From Roseibium aggregatum (GTDB lineage Bacteria; Pseudomonadota; Alphaproteobacteria; Rhizobiales; Stappiaceae), in assembly GCF_014692675.1 (NCBI RefSeq), contig NZ_JABFCZ010000031.1, positions 1 to 64,000 of the forward strand: a stretch of DNA of 64,000 nt. The letters are read 5' to 3'. Each line of letters starts with the position of its first letter. Position 1 is the first letter of the stretch. Both the position numbers and the translations under genes were made by a program. The notes under the pieces are model-generated. The model was not told the DNA's origin. It saw only the letters and a list, made by a program, of their open reading frames with translations, and searched no databases. This document shows positions 45,843 to 55,321 of this stretch, piece by piece.

Positions 45843-46079
45843 ATGCAGCGACCTGGGCAGCTTGCAGGAGAGGCAACCGGTTTCTTCAGACCTGGAATGG
45901 CTGCTGCCGTGCAACGTTTCGCTCGCGACGAGACCGGCGCCACAACGGTCGAATACGGTATGATCGTCGGCATGATCAGCGTCGCCATCATCGCCACCCT
46001 GACGTCGATCGGCGTCACGATCCGGGATGACATCTTCGGCGTGATTTCCACCAGCATGAGCGGCGGCGAGGCCGAGTAA
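45843..46079 (+). CDS. Flp/Fap-type IVb pilin
   Basis: A 78-residue protein, or 60 residues if translation begins at ATG 45897. It has the Flp pilin signature: FARDETG followed by ATTVEYGMIVGMISVAIIATL, where prepilin peptidase would cut after the Gly and the Glu of VEYG lies at mature position 5. AAAGGG precedes 45843; the 45897 start would give a more typical Flp length. No tad/cpa assembly genes are in the window, so it is an isolated pilin gene. Confidence 0.85.
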   Translation: MQRPGQLAGEATGFFRPGMAAAVQRFARDETGATTVEYGMIVGMISVAIIATLTSIGVTIRDDIFGVISTSMSGGEAE

Positions 46080-46091
46080 GGCCTCATACGG

Positions 46092-46982
46092 CTATTTATC
46101 CAAATCGCCTTCCTGTGCCTTCAGCGCATCGGCAAGGCTCGTCTTCGCGGATCCGGGCTTCAGGGGTTTCTGCTGGCTCTCGTGCGGGGCCCAGCCGGAG
46201 AGCGACACGAGAGCGAAGGTCGCCCTGATCCGTCCGTCCGCATCCGCGTGGCTGCTGGCGTAGAGCTCCGCCGCCCTCAAGAAAACCTGTTTCGGCAAGG
46301 GCTGTCTGCTGCGTTCCTGCAAGACGGAGGCGGCGCCCATCGCCCTCAGGTCGTTCATCAGGTCGAACAGCGTATCGTAGCGGACGGTGATCCGGTCGAG
46401 ATCGGTGACGGGCAGGGCGAAGCCCGCCCGCTGAAGCAGGCTGCCGAGTTCCCGCACATCCGTAAACGGCCCGACACGGGGAGCCGCGCCGCCGGAAAGT
46501 TCCAGTTCCGCCCGCATCAGCACGTCGCGCAGCTCGAACAGCGTCTCGGACCCCGGCAGCGTTGCCAGAAACAGGCCGTCCGGCTCCAGCGCCCGGCGGA
46601 TCTGGATCAGGGTCCCGGGAAGGTCGTTGACGAACTGCAGGGAAAGCGCGGAGACGATCAGTCCGACCGAAGCATCCTTCAACGGCGGGAGCGCATCGTC
46701 GAAGACGAAATCGGGCGGATCCAGCGCCGGATCAGGATCGAAAAGGTCTCCCCGATAAACGGATTCGACCTTGCCGCTGCGTCTGAGCATGTCGGCGACA
46801 TGCCCGGTATGGCCGCCCAGATCGATGCCCGTTTTGAAGTTGCGGCTGATCATCGACAGCCGGTCGCCAAGGTCGTCGCTAACGGTCTTCAGGAGGAAAT
46901 CGGCACCGCCCACTTTTTTCCGAAGCGCGTTGAGGCGGCGCTGCCTGAGAAGCCGGCGGTCGAAGATGTCGGGAGCGGTCAT
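46092..46982 (-). CDS. SAM-dependent methyltransferase-fold protein (BioC/NDUFAF5-like)
   Basis: A 296-residue class I methyltransferase fold. It starts PDIFDRRLLRQRRLNALRK, typical of alphaproteobacterial relatives of the complex I assembly factor NDUFAF5, and has the motif I region TGIDLGGHTGHVADML and the later DALPPLKDASVGLIVSALSLQFVNDLPGTL. The mitochondrial relative hydroxylates an arginine of complex I rather than methylating. The bacterial role is unproven. It is divergent from comF and convergent with the pilin gene. Confidence 0.85.
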   Translation of the reverse strand: MTAPDIFDRRLLRQRRLNALRKKVGGADFLLKTVSDDLGDRLSMISRNFKTGIDLGGHTGHVADMLRRSGKVESVYRGDLFDPDPALDPPDFVFDDALPPLKDASVGLIVSALSLQFVNDLPGTLIQIRRALEPDGLFLATLPGSETLFELRDVLMRAELELSGGAAPRVGPFTDVRELGSLLQRAGFALPVTDLDRITVRYDTLFDLMNDLRAMGAASVLQERSRQPLPKQVFLRAAELYASSHADADGRIRATFALVSLSGWAPHESQQKPLKPGSAKTSLADALKAQEGDLDK

Positions 46983-47101
46983 CGGATTTCACGGGTCCTT
47001 GCGGCCGGGCTACCCGGCGCTGATTTTTCAGGTGACATAGGCAATGCGACCGCCGTCGTCAAAACATGATAGGCTGAATGCAATTTTTAGGGGGCTGGTC
47101 C

Positions 47102-47890
47102 ATGGCGCAAGTCACGGTGGCCGGAAAGAGGCTATTCGGATTGACCGGGCGGTGGGGCCGCCGGGCCGCCGGTGGTTTGCTCGATCTGTTATTGCCGCCG
47201 CGGTGCCTCGCCTGCACGGCGGTGATCGATCAACCCGGCGGGCTTTGCGCCGAGTGCTGGCGTGACATGCCGTTTCTGGAGGCGCCCTGGTGCGCGCGCT
47301 ACGGCACGCCGTTTGCCTACGACATCGGCAAGGACGGCCTGTCTCCGCGCGCCATCGCGGATCCGCCGGTGTTCGAAAGGGCGCGGGCCGTTGCCCATTA
47401 TTCCGGTCCGGCGCGGGATATGGTGATGGCCCTGAAATTTTCCGGGCGGCGGGACCTGGCCGGTCCGATGGGGTGCTGGATGGCCCGCGCGGGCCGGGAA
47501 TTTCTGGATAAAGACAGCGTGATCGTACCGGTGCCGCTGCACCGCATCCGCCTGTGGCAGCGCCGCTTCAACCAGTCCGCCGATCTTGCGCGGGCGGTCG
47601 CCGGGGTGTCCGGCGGAACCTATGTGCCTGAATTGCTGCGCCGCAAACGCCGGACCCGTCAGCAGGTGGGGCTCGATGCCGCCGCCAGGCGCCAGAATGT
47701 GCGCGGTGCATTCGGAGTTCGTGAGGATCTGGAGGAATTTGTTTACGGAAAACAAGTGGTTCTCGTCGATGATGTACTGACGACCGGCGCGACGGTCTCC
47801 GCCTGTACCAAGGTGCTGAAATCGGCGGGGGCTGCCGGTATCGATGTCCTGACGTTTGCAAATGCGGATCCGGCGGGTGTTCTGTCTTGA
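47102..47890 (+). CDS. comF: ComF-family phosphoribosyltransferase-like protein
   Basis: A 262-residue protein: N-terminal zinc-ribbon-like PPRCLACTAVIDQPGGLCAECWRDM, a central FSGRRDLAGPMG and VPVPLHRIRLWQRRFNQSADLA, and a C-terminal PRPP-binding motif VVLVDDVLTTGATVSACTKVL. In transforming bacteria ComF acts in DNA uptake. The ATG at 47102 has AGGGGG eight bases upstream and is preferred to the ATG at 47078. Confidence 0.92.
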   Translation: MAQVTVAGKRLFGLTGRWGRRAAGGLLDLLLPPRCLACTAVIDQPGGLCAECWRDMPFLEAPWCARYGTPFAYDIGKDGLSPRAIADPPVFERARAVAHYSGPARDMVMALKFSGRRDLAGPMGCWMARAGREFLDKDSVIVPVPLHRIRLWQRRFNQSADLARAVAGVSGGTYVPELLRRKRRTRQQVGLDAAARRQNVRGAFGVREDLEEFVYGKQVVLVDDVLTTGATVSACTKVLKSAGAAGIDVLTFANADPAGVLS

Positions 47891-47981
47891 CCGTAAGATG
47901 TCGCAATTGTACTCGGCTTGAAAATATCCACATAACGGGGCAACTTTACGGGCGAATGGCCCGAAAACCCAAGGAAACACA

Positions 47982-48239
47982 ATGGCCGAAGTCGTCATCT
48001 ACACGCGCCAGCTTTGCGGATTCTGTACGGCGGCAAAACGTTTGCTGGAGAAAAAGGGCGTGGCTTACCAGGAATTCGACGCCACGTTCGACCCCGCTCT
48101 CCGGCAGGAAATGGTGCAGCGCGCAAACGGCCGCGCGACGTTTCCGCAGATCTTCATCGGATCGACCCATGTCGGCGGCTGCGACGAGTTGCACGATCTG
48201 GAGCGCGCGGGCAAGCTCGATCCGCTTCTGGCCGCCTGA
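47982..48239 (+). CDS. grxC: glutaredoxin 3
   Basis: An 85-residue thioredoxin-fold protein. The active site is C12-G-F-C15, a variant of the usual CPYC/CGYC dithiol; the glutathione-binding TFPQIFIGSTHVGGCDEL is intact. It reduces protein disulfides and glutathione mixed disulfides. AAGGA precedes the ATG. It forms a run with comF, the nitrilase and the DUF1178 gene, a common order in Rhizobiales. Confidence 0.94.
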   Translation: MAEVVIYTRQLCGFCTAAKRLLEKKGVAYQEFDATFDPALRQEMVQRANGRATFPQIFIGSTHVGGCDELHDLERAGKLDPLLAA

Positions 48240-48280
48240 AGACGGGGCGGCCGGGTGAAACCGAAACACGGGAGCCGGCA

Positions 48281-49132
48281 ATGAACGAATTCACTGCAGC
48301 ATGCGTGCAATTGCGCAGCGGGAAAAACGTTGCCGACAACATCGAGCTGTGCTCGGACCTGATCCGTCAGGCGGCTGCGGCCGGCGCCCGTTTCATCCAG
48401 ACACCGGAAATGACCAATGTGCTGGTGCGCAGCCGGGACGAGCTGCTGGAGCGCATCACTTTCGAGGACGATGACCCGACCCTGCTGCATCTTGGCAAGC
48501 TGGCGAAGGACCTCGGCGTCTGGATCCAAATCGGGTCGCTTGCGGTCCGTTTCGGTGACAAGGTTGCGAACCGGGGATTTCTCCTGTCGCCGGAGGGGGG
48601 CGTGGCTGCCCGCTACAGCAAGATCCACATGTTCGACGTCGACCTGCCCAACGGCGAGAGCTGGCGCGAGTCCGCGACCTATGAGCCGGGCACCAAAACA
48701 GTGATAACCGACCTGCCCTGGGCCCGTCTGGGGCTGGCGATCTGTTATGACGTACGGTTTCCCGCGATCTTCCGCGAGCAGGCCCGCCAGGGCGTGGAGG
48801 TCCTGACGGCTCCGGCCGCCTTTACCCGCCAGACCGGCGAGGCCCATTGGCACGTGCTGCAACGCGCCCGCGCCATCGAGAACGGGGCATATGTGATTTC
48901 GGCCGCCCAGGGCGGGCGCCATGAAGACGGACGGGAGACCTACGGTCACAGCCTGATTGTCGATCCCTGGGGTGTCGTGGTCGGCGAACTCGATCACGAC
49001 GAGCCGGGCTTCGTGACGGCCGTCATCAAGCCGGAGGAAACCCGCAAGGCGCGCCAGCGTATCCCGGCGATCGCCAATGAGCGGACGTTCTCGGTCGAAA
49101 TCGTCCGGCAGGTTCAGGAGGCGATGAATTGA
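48281..49132 (+). CDS. carbon-nitrogen hydrolase (nitrilase superfamily, Nit1-like)
   Basis: A 283-residue amidase-type enzyme with the Glu-Lys-Cys triad visible in QTPEMTNV, SKIHMFDVDLPNG and GLAICYDVRFPAIFREQA. Proteins of this length and motif set belong to the Nit1/omega-amidase-like group, which in other organisms repairs deaminated glutathione. That role would suit its place after grxC but is inferred. GGAG precedes the ATG. The stop overlaps the next start (TTGA). Confidence 0.9.
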   Translation: MNEFTAACVQLRSGKNVADNIELCSDLIRQAAAAGARFIQTPEMTNVLVRSRDELLERITFEDDDPTLLHLGKLAKDLGVWIQIGSLAVRFGDKVANRGFLLSPEGGVAARYSKIHMFDVDLPNGESWRESATYEPGTKTVITDLPWARLGLAICYDVRFPAIFREQARQGVEVLTAPAAFTRQTGEAHWHVLQRARAIENGAYVISAAQGGRHEDGRETYGHSLIVDPWGVVVGELDHDEPGFVTAVIKPEETRKARQRIPAIANERTFSVEIVRQVQEAMN

Positions 49133-49662
49133 TCCGTTACGCGCTGACCTGCGACTTTACGCATGATTTCGAAGGATGGTTCCGGAATTCGGATGATTTT
49201 TCGACCCAGAGTGCCAAAGGGCTGATTTCCTGCCCGGTCTGCGGGTCGACCGACATACGGAAAAAACTGATGGCGCCGGCGGTTTCCACGTCACGGGCGA
49301 AACAGGCCTCGGCCGAAAGCCAGCAGACCGGGCACACGCAAGCCGTTCCCGGCGCAGACGTCCCGGCGCCGGCTGCTGCGGTCGAAAGCGCCGACGCGCA
49401 GGTCATTCAGCAGGCCGCGCTCATGCCTCAGGACGTGCGCCAGAAAGAGATGATCGAGGCGCTCAGGACCTTGCGCAAACGCATGGTCGAGGCGTCCGAT
49501 TATGTCGGCAAGGATTTTCCCGAAGAAGCCCGCCGCATGCATTACGGCGAAACGGAAGAGCGCAATATCTACGGGGAATCGAGCCCCGAAGAAGCCAAGG
49601 CGTTACTCGATGAAGGGATCGATATCCTTCCGCTTCCCGTCCTGCCGGACGAAAAGAACTAG
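49129..49662 (+). CDS. DUF1178 family protein
   Basis: A 177-residue protein with the family start MIRYALTCDFTHDFEGWFRN and a CxxC knuckle ISCPVCGSTDIRKKLMAPAV likely to bind zinc. The C-terminal half (LRKRMVEASDYVGKDFPEEARRMHYGE) is the other conserved block. Function is unknown. The start is TTG at 49129, overlapping the nitrilase stop, with AGGAGG eight bases upstream; no ATG fits. Confidence 0.88.
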   Translation: MIRYALTCDFTHDFEGWFRNSDDFSTQSAKGLISCPVCGSTDIRKKLMAPAVSTSRAKQASAESQQTGHTQAVPGADVPAPAAAVESADAQVIQQAALMPQDVRQKEMIEALRTLRKRMVEASDYVGKDFPEEARRMHYGETEERNIYGESSPEEAKALLDEGIDILPLPVLPDEKN

Positions 49663-49732
49663 GCGCCACTCACCCGTGTGGGAAAGGCCTTGAAAGGCCA
49701 ATCCCTTCCTGTCTTAACGATGAAGGCGGGCT

Positions 49733-50218
49733 TCAACTCTTGCTGGCCGGGGTCTTCTTGCGGGAAACCGGCTTGGTAGCTTCCTGAGCGCTTTCTTCCG
49801 CGGCATGGGCCAGTTCGGATGCGGTTTCGAGAGCAGTTTCGCCCAGTTCTTCCGCGGTTGCCATGCTTTCGTTCAGGCCGTTCTGAAGCAGTTCGAACTG
49901 CTTCTTGAAATGGCTCTGATATTCGTCGGCCATTTTCGTGTAGAAGGTCTGCAGGGTAGCAAAGGCCTGGTCGGGCATCGTGCATTCGCCCAATGCCTTG
50001 GCGCATTCGAAATCCTCATGCAGCCGGTGGCTGACGAAATTCATGTGATCGTCAAACGCCTTTTCCGCCTGGTCCCAGACCGTACGGTGGGCGTGCTGGA
50101 AGCCTTCGAAGGTCTTCTCCTCAAGCCTGTCTTCCCGCTCCGCAAAGGCCCAGTTCGAAAACGCGGGCATCATCATCCTGGTGATGTCGAACGGTGTTGT
50201 GGTGGTCTTTCCCGACAT
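49733..50218 (-). CDS. phasin family protein
   Basis: A 161-residue protein. The central region is amphipathic helix (AFATLQTFYTKMADEYQSHFKKQFELLQ) followed by an Ala/Glu-rich stretch and a Lys-rich tail (SRKKTPASKS), the usual phasin layout. Phasins coat polyhydroxyalkanoate granules. The ATG at 50218 follows AAAGGGGAA. It is divergent from phaC, which strongly supports the assignment. Confidence 0.88.
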   Translation of the reverse strand: MSGKTTTTPFDITRMMMPAFSNWAFAEREDRLEEKTFEGFQHAHRTVWDQAEKAFDDHMNFVSHRLHEDFECAKALGECTMPDQAFATLQTFYTKMADEYQSHFKKQFELLQNGLNESMATAEELGETALETASELAHAAEESAQEATKPVSRKKTPASKS

Positions 50219-50307
50219 GACGTTCCCCTTTGCTGTTGAAGCGAATGAACTCAAGGATGCCTGCGGCTGCGGCTCCAATCGAGCCTTGTCGTTAGCCGGC
50301 TTTTAAC

Positions 50308-50358
50308 ATTGCCAAGCAATTAACATTATTGCAATGCACCCTAATTGATCTACGTCAT
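50308..50358. promoter_or_regulatory. phasin/phaC divergent control region
   Basis: The AT-rich gap holds three candidate sites: the inverted repeat ATTGC-CAA-GCAAT (50308-50320), the palindrome ATTGCAAT (50328-50335), and TTGATCTACGTCAT (50345-50358), which matches the FNR/FixK core TTGA-N6-TCAA at seven of eight positions. PhaR-type regulators of alphaproteobacteria bind TGC-N3/4-GCA sequences, which the first site contains. All assignments are inferred. Confidence 0.5.
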
Positions 50359-50440
50359 AGAGTTGTGACGATTTTAAGGGAAATTTCGCGCTTCAGATGC
50401 CAATATTTCCCTGGCCGAAACCCGAGGTACGGAGGGCGCG

Positions 50441-52288
50441 ATGCCCGTAACACCCGACAAGCCGAAGTCCGTGTCCCGGAAGCGGGACAGCGACACGCCT
50501 GCAAGCGAACCTTTCCCGCTGGATATCGAACGCGATCTTGATGCCCTTGAGGACAGCTATTCGGTGACCGCATTCGCGGAACTGATGGACCGGGCGACGC
50601 GGGCAACGATCGCCCGGACCACGCTTGGAATATCGCCGGCCGCCCTGTGGAGCGCCTATATGGACTGGGCGCTTCATCTGGCCATGTCGCCCGGCAAGCA
50701 GGGTCGGCTTGCCGAAAAGGCCTGGACCAAGTGGCAACGGCTGGCCCGGTTCTGGGCGGCTTGCTGCGCGACCCGCGGCAACGGCGAACGTTGCATAGAA
50801 CCCTTGCCGCAGGACCACCGCTTCGATCATCCGGGCTGGGAGAAGTTTCCCTTCAGCCTCTATTCCCAGAGTTTCCTGCTCGGTCAGCAGTGGTGGTATA
50901 ACGCCATGACCGGTGTGCGCGGGGTGACGGCCCATCACGAGAAGGTGGTCGATTTCACGACCCGCCAGATCCTCGACTTCTATTCGCCTTCCAATTTCTT
51001 CTGGACCAACCCGGAGGTCATCGAGAAGACGGTACAGGATGCGGGGATCAATCTTTTCCGCGGGGCGCATTACTTCATCGAGGACATGGACCGGCAGAGC
51101 CGGCATCTGCCGCCGGCGGGCCTCGAGGATTTCGAGGTCGGCGGGAATCTGGCGAACACACCGGGCAAGGTTGTCTTCCGGAACCGCTTGATCGAACTGA
51201 TCCAGTATACGCCGACAACGGACAAGGTCCGGCCGGAACCGGTCGTGATCGTGCCCGCCTGGATCATGAAATATTACATCCTCGACCTGTCGGAGCAGAA
51301 CTCGCTGGTGCGGTATCTGTTGAGCGAGGGCTACACCGTCTTCATGATTTCCTGGAAAAACCCGGGCCGGGAAGACCGGGACCTGGGCATGGAGGATTAC
51401 CGCAAGCTCGGGGTCAAGGCGGCCCTGGATGCAGCACTTGCCATCACCGGCGCGGACAAGGCCCATATGGCAGGCTACTGTCTGGGCGGCACGCTGCTTT
51501 CCATCGCTGTTGCCGGCATGATGCACAACGGCGGGCATCATGTGGCAAGCATGTCCATGTTCGCGGCCCAGACCGACTTCACCGAGGCCGGCGAGCTGAC
51601 CCTGTTCATCGATGAAAGCGAAGTCTCGTTCCTGGAAGACATGATGTGGGAACAGGGCTTCCTGGACACCAACCAGATGTCAGGCGCGTTCCAGCTGCTC
51701 AGGTCCAATGATCTCATCTGGTCGAAGGGCGTGCGCGAATATCTCATGGGCGAGCGCGCGCCCATGTTCGATCTGATGGCGTGGAACGCGGACGGAACGC
51801 GCATGCCCTACAAGATGCATTCGCAGTATCTGACCGAACTGTTCCTGCACAATGACTTTGCCGAAGGACGATACGAGGTGGACGGCCAGCCGGTTTCGGT
51901 CGAGGACATCCAGGTGCCGATCTTTGCCGTCGGGACGGAGCACGACCATGTGGCGCCCTGGCATTCCGTCTACAAGATCGTTCATCTGGCGGATACGGAA
52001 GTGACGTTCGTGCTGACTGCCGGCGGGCACAATGCCGGGATCGTCAGCGAACCGGGGCACAAGCACCGCCATTACCGGATCATGACCACGCCCGAACACG
52101 ACGGCTATCTCGATGCCGACGGCTGGAAGGAACGCGCGGACATGTGCGAAGGCTCCTGGTGGGAGGCCTGGTCCGACTGGCTCAATCACCGTTCCGGCAA
52201 ACCGGGCGACCTGCCTCCCATGGGGAACGCGGAAAAAGGCTATCCGGTCGTCTGCGATGCGCCTGGCACCTATGTCCGCATGAGCTGA
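50441..52288 (+). CDS. phaC: class I poly(3-hydroxyalkanoate) synthase
   Basis: A 615-residue synthase polymerising 3-hydroxyacyl-CoA into PHA. The lipase-like box is G-Y-C347-L-G-G with the catalytic cysteine; the aspartate and histidine of the triad lie in EHDHVAPWHS and TAGGHNAGIV. Length fits the single-subunit class I type. GGAGG precedes the ATG. It is divergent from the phasin. Confidence 0.96.
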   Translation: MPVTPDKPKSVSRKRDSDTPASEPFPLDIERDLDALEDSYSVTAFAELMDRATRATIARTTLGISPAALWSAYMDWALHLAMSPGKQGRLAEKAWTKWQRLARFWAACCATRGNGERCIEPLPQDHRFDHPGWEKFPFSLYSQSFLLGQQWWYNAMTGVRGVTAHHEKVVDFTTRQILDFYSPSNFFWTNPEVIEKTVQDAGINLFRGAHYFIEDMDRQSRHLPPAGLEDFEVGGNLANTPGKVVFRNRLIELIQYTPTTDKVRPEPVVIVPAWIMKYYILDLSEQNSLVRYLLSEGYTVFMISWKNPGREDRDLGMEDYRKLGVKAALDAALAITGADKAHMAGYCLGGTLLSIAVAGMMHNGGHHVASMSMFAAQTDFTEAGELTLFIDESEVSFLEDMMWEQGFLDTNQMSGAFQLLRSNDLIWSKGVREYLMGERAPMFDLMAWNADGTRMPYKMHSQYLTELFLHNDFAEGRYEVDGQPVSVEDIQVPIFAVGTEHDHVAPWHSVYKIVHLADTEVTFVLTAGGHNAGIVSEPGHKHRHYRIMTTPEHDGYLDADGWKERADMCEGSWWEAWSDWLNHRSGKPGDLPPMGNAEKGYPVVCDAPGTYVRMS

Positions 52289-52313
52289 TTGCCTGGAGCG
52301 ACACGCTCCAGCG

Positions 52314-53003
52314 TCATTCCGAGAGCCAGCGCGTCAGTTCCGCGGTCACGGCCGCGGGCTCTTCCAGGGTCGACAGATGGCCCGAGCCTGCAATGACCGC
52401 CAGCCGGCTGTTCGGGATCAGGCCGTGAATCTCTCGGGCGAGGTCGGGCGGCGTCAGGGTATCGCCCTCGCCGACCAGGACCAGCGTCGGGCATTCGATC
52501 TCGTGAAGTGTGGGCCGTGAGTCATCGCGCCGGATCAGGGCCGTCTGCTGCCGGATGAAGGCTTCAGGCCCGGTCTCCATGGCCATTTCGACCACGATGG
52601 CCTTCAGCTCTTCGTCGTATTCGCGGCTTGCATGAACAAACCCCGGATAAAGCAGGTGGGGGACCTTCTTGAAGTCTTTTTTCCGGGTCAGATCGATCAG
52701 GAACTCGCGCCGTTCGGTCTGTTCCGGCGTATCCGCGCGCGCATTGGTGTCGAGCAGGGCCAGCCGGCTTACCCGTTCGGGGGCGATCCGCATGATTTCC
52801 ATGGCGATGTAGCCACCCATGGAAAGTCCCGCGAGGGAGAATTTCTCCGGGGCCTTTTCCAGAATGCTGGCCGCGATCTCCGGAATGGTGTCGTGCTGCC
52901 GGTGATCGGCGATCATCAACGGCCGGTCCGCGAAGGCGACGATCTGCGGCGTGTAGAGAAGTTCGGTGCACAGCAATCCCGGCACAAAAACGATCGGTTC
53001 CAT
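52314..53003 (-). CDS. alpha/beta hydrolase
   Basis: A 229-residue hydrolase with the elbow AGLSMGGYIAMEIM, the acid in LVLVGEGDTLTPPDLA, and the histidine in AGSGHLSTLEEP. It is small for the family and lacks a lid domain of note. Substrate unknown. Its proximity to phaC hints at acyl-ester chemistry but is not evidence. Confidence 0.85.
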   Translation of the reverse strand: MEPIVFVPGLLCTELLYTPQIVAFADRPLMIADHRQHDTIPEIAASILEKAPEKFSLAGLSMGGYIAMEIMRIAPERVSRLALLDTNARADTPEQTERREFLIDLTRKKDFKKVPHLLYPGFVHASREYDEELKAIVVEMAMETGPEAFIRQQTALIRRDDSRPTLHEIECPTLVLVGEGDTLTPPDLAREIHGLIPNSRLAVIAGSGHLSTLEEPAAVTAELTRWLSE

Positions 53004-53057
53004 ATTGCGTTCGCTCTTCGGCTGAAAATATCCGGATCAGGTTTCAGTCTTCGGATT

Positions 53058-53816
53058 TCAGGTTTCCGGCCGTTCGGCCAGAAGCATGTAGTTCACATCC
53101 ATGTCCCGGGACCGGTTCCAGGTGTCGGCGAGCGGGTTGTAGCTGACGCCGCACCGGTCGATGATGCGCATGCCCGCCGCATTGAGCGGCGCTTCGATTT
53201 CCTCGGGCCGCACCAGCTTTTCAAATCTGTGCGTTCCTTTCGGCAGCCAGCGCAGGACATATTCGGCGCCGATGATCGCAAGGCCGTAGGCTTTCAGCGT
53301 GCGATTGATGGTCGCAACGAACATCAGGCCGCCCGGGCGGACCATTTTCGCGGTTTCGTTGAGGAACAGCGGGGCATCCGCGACATGCTCGACCACTTCC
53401 ATGTTCAGGACGACATCGAAGGTTTCGCCCGCGGCTGCAAGCTCTTCGGCGGTCTGGGCCCGATAGTCGATCTCAAGCCCGGAACTCTGCATGTGCAGCT
53501 TCGCGACTTCGATGTTCGTGGTGGAGGGATCGGCGCCGACCACATCGGCCCCAAGGCGCGCCATGGGTTCGCTCAGGAGGCCGCCGCCGCAACCGATGTC
53601 GAGGAAGCGCAGGCCCTTGAAGGCCTCGGGAGACTTCGGATCCCGGCCGAATTTTTCGCAGACGGTTTCCTTGATATAGGCGAGGCGAACCGGACTGAAC
53701 TTGTGCAGGGGACGGAACTTGCCGGTCGGGTCCCACCAGTCGGCCGCCATGGCCGAAAAACGGGCAACCTCTGCATCGTCGACGGTGCCGGCGCTTTGGG
53801 CGGTCGCGTCACTCAT
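53058..53816 (-). CDS. ubiG: ubiquinone biosynthesis O-methyltransferase UbiG
   Basis: A 252-residue SAM-dependent enzyme. Motif [27 protein letters not shown], the N-terminal [22 protein letters not shown] and the later [15 protein letters not shown] match UbiG. It performs both O-methylations of the ubiquinone ring. It is divergent from lysC, the usual order in Rhizobiales. Confidence 0.95.
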   Translation of the reverse strand: MSDATAQSAGTVDDAEVARFSAMAADWWDPTGKFRPLHKFSPVRLAYIKETVCEKFGRDPKSPEAFKGLRFLDIGCGGGLLSEPMARLGADVVGADPSTTNIEVAKLHMQSSGLEIDYRAQTAEELAAAGETFDVVLNMEVVEHVADAPLFLNETAKMVRPGGLMFVATINRTLKAYGLAIIGAEYVLRWLPKGTHRFEKLVRPEEIEAPLNAAGMRIIDRCGVSYNPLADTWNRSRDMDVNYMLLAERPET

Positions 53817-53997
53817 GTCGGTACCTTTCCTCAGGGCGCTGCCTGAATGTCTTAATATATCGCCGAGAACTTGAAGCTCGGTGGCGTTTTGTCAAGACGC
53901 CCTGTTGCGGCGAATGACCTGTGCCTGTATGTGTGTCGCCCGATCCGCCGGGCGCGGTCAGCGCTCTCGTTCCTTTCATGAAAAGACTACGACCACA

Positions 53998-55248
53998 ATG
54001 GCGCGACTGGTAATGAAATTTGGCGGCACATCCGTCGCCGACCTGGACCGCATCCGAAATGTGGCCCGACATGTGAAACGCGAAGTCGACGCAGGCCATG
54101 AGGTGGCGGTGGTCGTCTCCGCCATGGCCGGCCAGACCAACAAGCTGGTGGATTTTTGCCGCGCGGCTTCTTCGCTCCACGATGCCCGAGAGTATGATGC
54201 CGTCGTCGCTTCGGGCGAACAAGTGACCTCGGGGCTGCTGGCAATCGTGCTTCAGGATATGGGAGTCAACGCCCGCTCCTGGCAGGGCTGGCAAATCCCG
54301 ATCAAGACCGACGCGAGCCACGGGGCGGCCCGGATCACGGATATCGACGGCAGCCTGCTGATCGAGCGGATTTCCCAGGGCCAGGTTGCGGTTTGCGCCG
54401 GTTTCCAGGGGATTTCCCCGGATAACCGGATTTCCACGCTCGGCCGGGGCGGCTCCGATACCAGCGCGGTGGCGATTGCCGCCGCGATCAAGGCGGACCG
54501 CTGTGATATCTATACCGATGTCGACGGGGTCTATACGACCGATCCGCGTATCGTGCCCAAGGCGAAGCGCCTCGACCGGATCTCCTTCGAGGAGATGCTG
54601 GAAATGGCATCGCTCGGTGCAAAGGTTCTGCAGGTCCGTTCGGTCGAGATGGCCATGGTTCATGGCGTGGGCACTTTCGTGCGCTCCAGCTTCGACGACC
54701 CGGATGCGCCGCAGATCGGTGTCGGCAATCTTCCCCCTGGAACCCTTATTTGCGACGAGGACGAACTCGTGGAACAGCAAGTTGTGACCGGCATCGCTTT
54801 TGCCAAAGACGAAGCCCAGATTTCGATTCGCGACGTGGCCGACAAGCCGGGCGTGGCCCATTCGGTCTTCGGTCCTCTGGCCGACGCACATATCAACGTC
54901 GACATGATCGTCCAGAACATCTCGCCGGACGGCAAGACGACGGACATCACCTTCACCGTGCCGGAAACCGATTACCAGCGCGCGATCAAGGTTCTGGAAG
55001 ATAACCGCCAGGTCATCGGTTTCCAGAATCTGGAAGGCGCGACGGATGTGGTCAAGGTGTCGGTGATCGGCATCGGCATGCGGTCCCATGCGGGCATCGC
55101 CGCCCAGTGTTTCCGCGCGCTTGCGGAAAAGGGCATCAACATCCGCGCCATTACCACATCGGAAATCAAGATCTCCGTTCTGATCGATTCTGCCTATACG
55201 GAACTTGCAGTCAGGACTCTCCATTCGCTATACGGATTGGACGGATAG
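53998..55248 (+). CDS. lysC: aspartate kinase
   Basis: A 416-residue enzyme starting [19 protein letters not shown], with the kinase-domain motif [21 protein letters not shown] and two C-terminal ACT domains (about 265-340 and 345-416) that confer feedback inhibition. It phosphorylates aspartate, the first step to lysine, threonine, methionine and diaminopimelate. The start at 53998 lacks a strong ribosome site, but it is the conserved N-terminus. Confidence 0.96.
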   Translation: MARLVMKFGGTSVADLDRIRNVARHVKREVDAGHEVAVVVSAMAGQTNKLVDFCRAASSLHDAREYDAVVASGEQVTSGLLAIVLQDMGVNARSWQGWQIPIKTDASHGAARITDIDGSLLIERISQGQVAVCAGFQGISPDNRISTLGRGGSDTSAVAIAAAIKADRCDIYTDVDGVYTTDPRIVPKAKRLDRISFEEMLEMASLGAKVLQVRSVEMAMVHGVGTFVRSSFDDPDAPQIGVGNLPPGTLICDEDELVEQQVVTGIAFAKDEAQISIRDVADKPGVAHSVFGPLADAHINVDMIVQNISPDGKTTDITFTVPETDYQRAIKVLEDNRQVIGFQNLEGATDVVKVSVIGIGMRSHAGIAAQCFRALAEKGINIRAITTSEIKISVLIDSAYTELAVRTLHSLYGLDG

Positions 55249-55321
55249 AACGGTCCGGCAAAGGCAAAGGGGCCGAAAAGGCTCTCCGTTTGCCGACAAT
55301 GCGAACCTGACGGGGTAGGCG

